From positions 1 to 27,772 of the forward strand of contig CANRIJ010000005.1 of assembly GCA_947630635.1 (NCBI GenBank): a stretch of 27,772 nt of DNA, read 5' to 3'. How positions within the stretch are numbered: the stretch's first letter is position 1; every line of letters begins with the position of its first letter. This document shows positions 21,456-27,772 of the stretch, piece by piece. The notes beneath the pieces are model-generated. The model worked only from the letters and a program-made list of their open reading frames with translations. It was not told the origin of the DNA and did no database searches. The position numbers and the translations under genes are program-made. This DNA comes from an uncultured Spirochaetaceae bacterium. Its GTDB lineage: Bacteria > Spirochaetota > Spirochaetia > Sphaerochaetales > Sphaerochaetaceae.

Positions 21456-23485
21456 CCTTTCCCGATTATAAAAGCGGAGAATCGCGTCCATTTAAGGTTC
21501 ATTCTGAATATGATTTGGCGGGAGACCAGAGAGACGCAGTAGAGGCTCTCTATCGTGGCTATCTTGATGGTGACCATGCCCAGACACTTAAGGGTGTAAC
21601 TGGATCTGGAAAGACCTTTACCATGGCTAAGCTCATTGAGAAGATTCAGAAGCCGACGCTTGTGCTTTCACACAATAAGACACTCTCTGCTCAGCTCTAT
21701 AGGGAGTTCAAGTCATTCTTTCCAGAGAATGCAGTTACATATTTTGTCTCGACATATGACTATTACCAGCCAGAGGCATATGTTCCTGGAAAGGACCTCT
21801 ATATTGAGAAGGAGACAGATATCAACAATGAGATTGACCGCCTTAGGCTTCATGCATCCTTCTCTCTTATGGAAAGAAGGGATGTAATAGTCGTTGCAAC
21901 AGTATCGTGTATATATGGACTTGGAAACCCGGTATCTCTAAGGGATATGGTTTGGTCATTTAGAGTGGGAGAGGAGATCAATCAGAAGGAGACCTTTACA
22001 CAGCTGATAAGGATGCTCTATGAGCGAAATGATTCAATACTCGATAGAGGAACCTTCAGGCCAAGAGGCGATACGATTGAGATCTATCCTGCATATCTTG
22101 AGAATGCCTTCAGAATCTACCTTGATTTTGACACTATAGAGAAAATAGTCTGGTTTGACCCATTAACTGGAGAAAAGAGGGAGGAGGTAGATTCTGTGAC
22201 TCTATATCCAGCAAAGCAGTTTGTAATGCCGGAGGACCAGATAAAGAGGGCAATAGCGCTTATAAACGATGAGAAGGAAGAGCGCTATGAGTACTTTGTA
22301 TCAAACGGAAAGTATGTTGAGGCGGAGAGAATAAAAAACAGGGTCGAGTATGATTTGGAGATGCTTCAGGAGGTGGGATACTGCTCAGGTATCGAGAATT
22401 ATTCCCGCCCTCTCACTGGAAGGGCCCCAGGCGAGAGGCCAGCAGTGCTCTTGGATTATTTTCCAGATGACTTTGTCACATTTATCGATGAGTCTCATGT
22501 GACTCTTCCCCAAATTGGCGCAATGTATGAGGGTGACAGGTCTCGTAAACTCAATCTTGTGAATTACGGTTTCCGTCTTCCATCCGCACTCGATAATAGA
22601 CCCCTTAAATTTGATGAATTTGACAGTAAGGTCGGACAGCGAATCTACGTATCTGCAACACCTGGAAAGAGAGAGAAGGAAGAGTCCGTTCAGATAGTTG
22701 AGCAGCTTATAAGACCTACGGGGCTATTAGATCCAAAGATTGAGGTGAGAAAGAGCGAAGGACAGATGGAGGACCTCTATGGCGAGATCAGAAAGACCAT
22801 TGAGCGCGGTGAGCGAGTTCTTGTCACAACACTGACAAAGAAGATGGCAGAGGATCTGACTGAGTACCTCTCTAATCTAAATTTGAAGGTGCAGTACCTT
22901 CATAGCGAGGTAGATACCATTAAGAGAGTTGAGATACTCAGAGACCTAAGAGCGGGAAGGTATGATGTTCTTGTGGGAATCAACCTTCTTAGAGAGGGCC
23001 TTGACCTACCTGAGGTATCGCTTGTGGCAATTCTTGATGCTGATAAAATCGGATTTCTAAGGAGCGCAACCTCCCTTATTCAGACAGTGGGGAGGGCTGC
23101 CCGAAACGAGAATGGAAGAGTTCTGATGTATGCCGATAGAATCTCTGAGGCTATGGAGGAGGCTATCTCTGAGACCGAGCATAGAAGAGAGGCTCAGATA
23201 AAGTTCAATAAGGAGCACAATATAACTCCAAAGACTATTCAGAAAGAGATTGAGAACATACTTGAGAGGACTATAAAGGACAGCGAGGAAATAACCAAAG
23301 AGGATATAAAGATCACTCGCTCTTCTTACAATCTATTATTGGAGAAGGACAGAAAGAAGTATCTCAAGGACCTTGAGAGACAGATGCTTGAGTATGCCAA
23401 GAATCTTGAGTTCGAGAAGGCAGCACTGATGAGAGACGAGATAGTAAGGGTGAAAGAGGGCAAGATATCGCCATTTAGGGAATAA
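21440..23485 (+). CDS. uvrB: Excinuclease ABC subunit B
   Basis: The 681-aa protein is the helicase-like damage-verification subunit of nucleotide excision repair. It has Walker A GVTGSGKT at 52-59, the beta-hairpin region YDYYQPEAYVP, the DEAD-type IDESHVTLPQ, motif VI QTVGRAARNENGRV, and a C-terminal UVR domain (LEKDRKKYLKDLERQMLEYA...FEKAALMRDEI) that contacts UvrC. Length is normal. ATG at 21440 has GAGGA nine bases upstream, inside the protease gene, which it overlaps by 16 bp. uvrB therefore lies in an operon with the HtrA protease, an unusual partner. Its stop overlaps the convergent caspase-lipoprotein gene by 11 bp. Confidence 0.97.
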   Translation: MDSKVAFPDYKSGESRPFKVHSEYDLAGDQRDAVEALYRGYLDGDHAQTLKGVTGSGKTFTMAKLIEKIQKPTLVLSHNKTLSAQLYREFKSFFPENAVTYFVSTYDYYQPEAYVPGKDLYIEKETDINNEIDRLRLHASFSLMERRDVIVVATVSCIYGLGNPVSLRDMVWSFRVGEEINQKETFTQLIRMLYERNDSILDRGTFRPRGDTIEIYPAYLENAFRIYLDFDTIEKIVWFDPLTGEKREEVDSVTLYPAKQFVMPEDQIKRAIALINDEKEERYEYFVSNGKYVEAERIKNRVEYDLEMLQEVGYCSGIENYSRPLTGRAPGERPAVLLDYFPDDFVTFIDESHVTLPQIGAMYEGDRSRKLNLVNYGFRLPSALDNRPLKFDEFDSKVGQRIYVSATPGKREKEESVQIVEQLIRPTGLLDPKIEVRKSEGQMEDLYGEIRKTIERGERVLVTTLTKKMAEDLTEYLSNLNLKVQYLHSEVDTIKRVEILRDLRAGRYDVLVGINLLREGLDLPEVSLVAILDADKIGFLRSATSLIQTVGRAARNENGRVLMYADRISEAMEEAISETEHRREAQIKFNKEHNITPKTIQKEIENILERTIKDSEEITKEDIKITRSSYNLLLEKDRKKYLKDLERQMLEYAKNLEFEKAALMRDEIVRVKEGKISPFRE

Positions 23486-24476
23486 GCTCCAGATCCATTG
23501 ATGTGAGTGTTGTCTCTGGAGTCTGTTTTTCAAGTATATTCTTTGGAAATTCAGATATTATCCTTCCTTGGAGCTCGTAGAGCGACATCTTCTTTGGAGG
23601 CGTATCAGGAACATCGAGCTCCATATTGTATCCAAGGTTATATAAGAGGTGGTAGGTAAATGCGCCATAGTCCATAGAGTGGGGCATGTTAAGAGCAGAC
23701 TGCCCATCAAGCGAGTTCTGCCTTGGGCCACATGCGGCCATTATATAGATCTTTGTATCATTGGTTTCTTTCTGATTGAATAGGAGTGTGAACTCTTTAT
23801 CAAAGGATTCAAAGAAAGAAGTTCCATTATAGGTCTGGTAATTCTCAAGGCGATCATTTGTTCCATAAGTGTAGCTGTTATAATTTGAGAGGTTTTGGTT
23901 TTTGATTGCTCGGCCCGAGTTGCATGAATCAAGAAGCAAAAGAGCTGTTCCCTTTTTGTTAGGGCCTTGGAAAGAGGAGAGAAGGCTTTCAAGCTCTATT
24001 GAGTCGTTAGCATTAAAGTATAGTTTTCCGTTTCTTCCATCTCCATGTCCGCTATAGTAGAATATCAAAAGGTCGTTTTTATCAGTTGATATGCCTTTTA
24101 TAAGACTCAGAATATCCTCTGATGTCCATTTTATCTGATTTTGCCCTCCGCTTTTTCTCTCAACATACTTTTGATATGATTTTGCTCCATCGGTTGCCTT
24201 TATGAACTCCGGGTCCTCTGAGTAGTAATAGACTCCCTGCTCCTCTCTGAACATATGCACTTCGAGATTTTTGTAGATCATCTCAAACTGCATAATGGCT
24301 GCACCTTGGTCATTGATAGTGTTCTTAAGATATAGTTTTGAATTTAAGTGGCTTCTGTAATCAAGGGCAACTGATACAAGTATGTTTTTTCCGCTTCTCA
24401 TTTCCTTGTCATCACAGGACAGTAGTAGAAAGAGAATAGCGATGCATATGAAAAAGAAGAGTGTTTTTCTTCTCAT
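23475..24476 (-). CDS. Caspase-like (peptidase C14) lipoprotein, copy 2
   Basis: The 333-aa product has a lipoprotein signal (MRRKTLFFFICIAILFLLLSC, Cys21) and a caspase/metacaspase p20-type domain. The dyad is H144 in YYSGHG and C185 in LLDSCNSG, 41 residues apart, with the preceding strands NILVSVALDY and NDLLIFYYSG. A later IYIMAACGPRQNS strand and a region like FTYHLLYNLGY match the other copy. C14 enzymes cleave after acidic or basic residues; the specificity here is unknown. Its ATG overlaps the stop of the upstream barrel-like gene by four bases (ATGA), so translation is coupled. It is paralogous to the lipoprotein at 25089-26177. The 3' end overlaps uvrB by 11 bp. Confidence 0.85.
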   Translation of the reverse strand: MRRKTLFFFICIAILFLLLSCDDKEMRSGKNILVSVALDYRSHLNSKLYLKNTINDQGAAIMQFEMIYKNLEVHMFREEQGVYYYSEDPEFIKATDGAKSYQKYVERKSGGQNQIKWTSEDILSLIKGISTDKNDLLIFYYSGHGDGRNGKLYFNANDSIELESLLSSFQGPNKKGTALLLLDSCNSGRAIKNQNLSNYNSYTYGTNDRLENYQTYNGTSFFESFDKEFTLLFNQKETNDTKIYIMAACGPRQNSLDGQSALNMPHSMDYGAFTYHLLYNLGYNMELDVPDTPPKKMSLYELQGRIISEFPKNILEKQTPETTLTSMDLELIP

Positions 24477-25018
24477 TGTCTTTCTTCGACCTTAAAGTAG
24501 AATGAGGCCTTTACTCCAATGAGAAAGGTGAAATTCTCATTGTCAAACTCAAGCATTACAGGTGCTCCGATGGAGATATTCTCACTAACTCGATACATTG
24601 CCTCTATTTGGGCCTCAGTGACAATGGAGGATGCCTTTATCTCGGGAAAATACTCATAGCCAAAGAAAAGCGCAGTTCCAAGTATTAGATAGTCTTTGAG
24701 AAAATACTGGTATTTGAGCCCTGCCATGAATCTCATTGCCGGGCTTTGAAATCTCCTCGAGATTGTATTTGACCTTTGCTGCATCTCTATCTTAAGTGGA
24801 AGCGACAGCCTATTGGGGCCAATATTCATGGCTGCCGCGTCTATTGTGATCGAATATGAGAAGGCGTATCTTGCTCCATCTGATTCTCTCATCTCAGATA
24901 TTGCGGAAAGACCTAAGTAGAAATCCATGGATGGCGACCACTCAGGCTTTGATGCGAAGAGCGTAATAGAGGAAATCAAAAACAATATAGATAGCAGCGC
25001 TCTTTTCAAGTTGGTCAC
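24473..25018 (-). CDS. Secreted beta-barrel-like protein, cassette copy 2
   Basis: The product of 181 aa begins MTNLKRALLSILFLISSITLFA, a signal peptide, when GTG at 25018 is the start. The frame stays open to 25075, but GATAAT ends six bases before this GTG and there is no Shine-Dalgarno, which fits a leaderless start. The mature part alternates strands (RLSLPLKIEMQ, FMAGLKYQYFLKDYLILGTALFFGYEYFPEIKASS, ISIGAPVMLEFDNENFTFLIGVKASFYF), as in a small outer-membrane barrel. It aligns with the protein at 26178-26705 over most of its length. It is coupled to the caspase-like gene by an ATGA overlap. Confidence 0.72.
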   Translation of the reverse strand: MTNLKRALLSILFLISSITLFASKPEWSPSMDFYLGLSAISEMRESDGARYAFSYSITIDAAAMNIGPNRLSLPLKIEMQQRSNTISRRFQSPAMRFMAGLKYQYFLKDYLILGTALFFGYEYFPEIKASSIVTEAQIEAMYRVSENISIGAPVMLEFDNENFTFLIGVKASFYFKVEERQ

Positions 25019-25024
25019 GTGTAT

Positions 25025-25052
25025 ATTATCGGGATAAACTCTAAAATTGCAA
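25025..25052 (-). promoter_or_regulatory. Promoter of cassette copy 2, with palindrome over the -35
   Basis: TTGCAA (25047-25052), 16 bp, then GATAAT (25025-25030) on the minus strand. The box ends six bases before the GTG at 25018. The -35 lies in the centre of the perfect 14-bp palindrome AAAATTGCAATTTT (25043-25056). Confidence 0.45.
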
Positions 25053-25088
25053 TTTTTGAGGCAAATATTGGCCAAAAATGGACAAACC

Positions 25089-26177
25089 TCATAAAACCAG
25101 GACTAAATCCATAGCATTTCTGGTGACCTGAAAGGTCTCATATTCCTTTGAGTAGAGAGGATTCTGAATCTTGTCATAAAGCGAAGGGTAGTTCTCCCAA
25201 GCATAGTTATACATTCCAAAGAGGGTGAGTTTTTTGCTTCTGCTTCTTGCCTCAATGTCCTTTGCTTTAAAGCCCAGATACTCTAGAGCCCTGTAGGTGA
25301 ATGCACTGAAATTATATGAATTTGCCTTTCCTGGGGTATTTACTCCCTCCATCGAATCCTGATTGCTATGGCAAGCGGTGAGAATATAGATGTTGGAATC
25401 AGATGCCTTTCTCAAATCGAGGGAATTTGAGAATTTGCCATCTGAGTAGAATAGGCCATCTCTATAAAGTATAGAGTAGTTGGTTAGAGAATTGTTTGAT
25501 ATGGTTACAAATGAATCGGTTGAAGCGAGAGTGCTGTTCTTTATGAAGGCTCCTGACCTGCATGAGTCAAGTATTATGACAACTGGGCATTTAAAGCCAT
25601 CAAAGGCCGAAAGAAGTGCATCAGGCTCAATAAATCCTGCAACATCTCCCTCATATTCCATTAACAGAGATCCATTTATATTCTCATCAGACGATCCAAC
25701 CCCATGTCCGGAATAGAAGAATACTATGAGGTCGTTCTCTCCAGCAGGTGTATTTTTGATAGCGCTTATGACATCTGCTGTCTTCCATCTATCTGAAATA
25801 AGCCCTGTCGGATTTATATCGAAAGAATCCATCTCTTCATATGCATCCTTTTCTGAGTTGTATTTGTTCTCGGTTTTCTTTGTCACTGTAAATTCGGGGT
25901 CTTTGTATATGTTGAATGAGGCGCCTGAGTTCAAAAAGAGCGTTACTTCGCTATTTGGATAGAGCTTAGAGAGCTGCCATGCCATTGCCGATGCATCGCG
26001 CACTGTATTGTATAGAACATTTATTGTGCCGTTAGTTGCTTTACTCAGCTCCTCATAGTCCAAGCCTACAGAGAATATGTACGTCTTTGAGTTTTTCAGG
26101 CTGCCGTCTTCGCATGATGAGAATATGGCTATTATCGCCGCTAGCATAATCAATGGAAGAGTAGTGTATTTTCGCAT
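25089..26177 (-). CDS. Caspase-like (peptidase C14) lipoprotein, copy 1
   Basis: The 362-aa product has a lipoprotein signal ending IFSSC (Cys22) and a caspase-type domain with H158 in FFYSGHG and C206 in ILDSCRSG, 48 residues apart. Core strands TYIFSVGLDY and NDLIVFFYSG precede them, and IYILTACHSNQDS and FSAFTYRALEYLGF follow, all matching copy 2. A long insert (about residues 85-128, with many charged residues) separates the first strands from the dyad. The ATG directly follows the upstream TAA (TAAATG), with GAGGAAG before it, so it is coupled to the barrel-like gene. The lipid anchor implies action in the periplasm or at the cell surface. Substrate and activation are unknown. Confidence 0.87.
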   Translation of the reverse strand: MRKYTTLPLIMLAAIIAIFSSCEDGSLKNSKTYIFSVGLDYEELSKATNGTINVLYNTVRDASAMAWQLSKLYPNSEVTLFLNSGASFNIYKDPEFTVTKKTENKYNSEKDAYEEMDSFDINPTGLISDRWKTADVISAIKNTPAGENDLIVFFYSGHGVGSSDENINGSLLMEYEGDVAGFIEPDALLSAFDGFKCPVVIILDSCRSGAFIKNSTLASTDSFVTISNNSLTNYSILYRDGLFYSDGKFSNSLDLRKASDSNIYILTACHSNQDSMEGVNTPGKANSYNFSAFTYRALEYLGFKAKDIEARSRSKKLTLFGMYNYAWENYPSLYDKIQNPLYSKEYETFQVTRNAMDLVLVL

Positions 26178-26705
26178 TTACTTCCTCATGAAATTGAATT
26201 GAACGCCTATGCCTGTAATTAGGCTTATTAGCTGATTGTCTACTTCTACTGTTATCGGAACGCCTATGCTGCACCATGGCCTTATCGGAAAATAGAGACT
26301 GAGTCCGACATCCCACATTGAGGATGAGGCTCTCTGAATTGGGAAATACTCGAATCCGATGTGGCCAAAAGCACCGAGGGTCACATCCTTGAATTCATAT
26401 TGGTAATTAAGCCCGAATTTGGCTTTGATCATCTGCGTAATCTGTCTTCTTTTATAGATATTGGAATCGCTTTGGTATTCGAGCTCTATAGGTATGGATA
26501 TTCTGCTTTTGTCAATTTTCAGTGCTGCCACATCTATATCAAGATTGAGGTCGAAGGCAAATCTGAATGCCTGATCATCTGATTTTATATTTCGCGCCGA
26601 TAAGAGTCCCATTGAGAGTCCGGCCATTGGATCATAGGCAATATCTACTGCGAAAAGCATGATGGATATCGTAAGCATAAAGATGCATAATATGACCCTT
26701 TTCAT
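26178..26705 (-). CDS. Secreted beta-barrel-like protein, cassette copy 1
   Basis: The 175-aa protein has a signal peptide (MKRVILCIFMLTISIMLFA) and a mature part of alternating strands. Blocks shared with the copy-2 protein are RISIPIELEYQ (RLSLPLKIEMQ), KFGLNYQYEFKD (MAGLKYQYFLKD), GFEYFPIQRASS (GYEYFPEIKASS) and a closing ISLITGIGVQFNF (FTFLIGVKASFYF). It resembles a short outer-membrane barrel, though no known family is recognised. GAGG lies seven bases before the ATG. Its TAA abuts the caspase-lipoprotein ATG, so this is the first gene of a two-gene cassette. The 75 bp upstream hold no clear terminator for the ABC gene. Confidence 0.75.
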   Translation of the reverse strand: MKRVILCIFMLTISIMLFAVDIAYDPMAGLSMGLLSARNIKSDDQAFRFAFDLNLDIDVAALKIDKSRISIPIELEYQSDSNIYKRRQITQMIKAKFGLNYQYEFKDVTLGAFGHIGFEYFPIQRASSSMWDVGLSLYFPIRPWCSIGVPITVEVDNQLISLITGIGVQFNFMRK

Positions 26706-26780
26706 TCTAAACCTCGATCAAAGAATGCCATAAATAATCGATTTAATGCTAGGCTTTATAAAAAATTAGATGGATTTTAG

Positions 26781-27755
26781 CTACAATAGGCAGATGCTTT
26801 CTCTTAAAATCGTGAGAGAGGCTTCTCTTTTTCTCGGCTTGAAGCGGCTCTTTACCAGAATTGGATAGCCTTCCCATTTTAGTCCGAGAACGTAATCTGG
26901 ACCCGTGAATTCAGCTGATATGATCTCGGCTCTGTTGAGAATTATATGGTCTGGGTCAGACTGTGCGCTTAATATCTCCTCAGATAGAACAACATCCTCA
27001 GGCCTGAAGAAGACAGAGCCTTCGCTATTTTCAAAGAAGAGATTTGCAGGAAGCGCTGTTCCGTCTCCCGTAAAGAATGCAGAGAAGAGTGTCTTCGGAT
27101 TCTTGTAGAGCTCTTCGCCTGTTCCCAAATCCTCTTCTTTTCCATCTTTGAGTATTAGGATTCTATCGGAGATTGCCATTGCCTCTTCTCTGTCATGGGT
27201 GACGTAGATCATCGATATGCCGAGCTTTCTCTGTAGGGATCTGATCATTCCCCTGAGATATTTCCTCATTGGGGCATCGAGTGCAGATAGTGGCTCATCA
27301 AGAAGAAGCAGCTTTGGTTTTGAGGCAATTGATCTCACTAGTGCCACTCTTTGCGCCTCTCCTCCTGAGAGAGTTGAGACCTTTCGCTTTTCATAGCCTG
27401 AGAGCTCGACCATCTTCAAGAGCTCTTTTGCCCTCTTTTCCCTTTCCTTCTTTGATTTCTCCTTCATTCCGTACATGACATTCTTTATCACGTTCATGTT
27501 CTGAAAGAGAGCATAGTCCTGGAAGACCATGCCAACCTCTCTCTTTTGGACCTCAAGGTTCTCTATTCTTACGCCATTAAGCTCGATTTTGCCGCTATCG
27601 GCCTTCTCGATTCCCGATATAAGAGAGAGAAGCGTGGACTTACCGGAGCCAGATGGGCCTATGACTGATATTAGCTCTCCATCTCTCACCTCAAGTGAGA
27701 GGGAAAGATTGAAAGAGGGATACTTTTTTTCGAGTCCTTCGATTCTCAAGCTCAT
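26781..27755 (-). CDS. ABC transporter ATP-binding protein (PotA/FbpC type)
   Basis: The 324-aa ATPase has Walker A GPSGSGKST at 33-41, Q79 in VFQDYALF, the signature LSGGE at 129-133, Walker B LLLDEP at 150-155 and switch H187. A C-terminal TOBE-type domain (FFRPEDVVLSEE near 250, then EFTGPDYVLGLKWEG) places it with importers of the PotA/FbpC/ThiQ/CysA group, which move polyamines, iron(III), thiamine or anions. The substrate cannot be fixed here. The ATG overlaps the stop of the preceding gene (ATGA), which is probably the permease. There is no separate promoter in the window. Confidence 0.9.
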   Translation of the reverse strand: MSLRIEGLEKKYPSFNLSLSLEVRDGELISVIGPSGSGKSTLLSLISGIEKADSGKIELNGVRIENLEVQKREVGMVFQDYALFQNMNVIKNVMYGMKEKSKKEREKRAKELLKMVELSGYEKRKVSTLSGGEAQRVALVRSIASKPKLLLLDEPLSALDAPMRKYLRGMIRSLQRKLGISMIYVTHDREEAMAISDRILILKDGKEEDLGTGEELYKNPKTLFSAFFTGDGTALPANLFFENSEGSVFFRPEDVVLSEEILSAQSDPDHIILNRAEIISAEFTGPDYVLGLKWEGYPILVKSRFKPRKREASLTILRESICLL

Positions 27756-27772
27756 TCTTTTGTCCCAAATTC
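27752..27772 (-). CDS. Last codons of the gene upstream of the ABC ATPase (probable permease)
   Basis: Six sense codons (EFGTKE) and a TGA that overlaps the ATPase ATG by four bases. Only the 3' end is in the window. The identity as the transporter's permease is inferred from the position. Confidence 0.4.
   Translation of the reverse strand, partial: EFGTKE

Overview
This window of about 27.8 kb reads as a dense bacterial chromosome segment of low-to-moderate GC. Small intergenic gaps, mostly housekeeping genes, many lipoproteins with relaxed lipoboxes, secreted barrel-like proteins and tRNA genes without an encoded CCA end all point to a diderm. Spirochaetota (Sphaerochaeta/Treponema-like) is my best guess, made from gene content alone. 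I see no phage, insertion sequence, CRISPR array, plasmid or rRNA genes.

Layout. 1-2.5 kb: 3' end of a Sua5/YrdC tRNA-modification gene, convergent with a DUF1015 gene, then a small membrane protein coupled to an AroH chorismate mutase. 2.5-6.7 kb: a gene-poor stretch, tRNA-Thr(TGT) divergent from a 56-aa basic protein gene (both with near-consensus promoters), a 5'-nucleotidase-family lipoprotein, tRNA-Asn(GTT), a MogA/MoaB-fold protein and an HD-domain protein. 6.7-9.5 kb (minus): a sugar-nucleotide operon of a small unknown protein, phosphohexomutase and UDP-glucose 4-epimerase. 9.6-11.4 kb: an RlmK-like rRNA methyltransferase with a long Arg/Asp-rich disordered tail. 11.7-15.7 kb: amidohydrolase, YhhN membrane protein, a broken DUF4190-like gene and glutaminyl-tRNA synthetase. 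15.8-17.0 kb: a small lipoprotein followed by a secreted barrel-like protein. 17.3-21.5 kb: two unknown proteins, a Cof-type HAD phosphatase, ApbE flavin transferase and an HtrA protease. 21.4-23.5 kb: uvrB. 23.5-26.7 kb (minus): two tandem copies of a two-gene cassette, a secreted barrel-like protein plus a lipoprotein with a caspase (C14) domain. 26.8 kb to the end: an ABC transporter ATPase and the last codons of the gene upstream of it.

The most unusual element is the duplicated cassette at 23.5-26.7 kb: each copy pairs a translationally coupled barrel-like protein with an exported caspase-fold lipoprotein that keeps the His-Cys dyad. A third relative of the barrel-like protein lies at 16.4 kb, next to a different small lipoprotein. 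Known prokaryotic caspase systems are mostly cytoplasmic, so an envelope pair would be a distinct arrangement.

A second theme is expression signals. Several genes lack a Shine-Dalgarno sequence and have a -10-like box ending six or seven bases before a GTG or ATG start, which suggests leaderless mRNAs. Three convergent gene pairs overlap at their stop codons by 11-12 bases.
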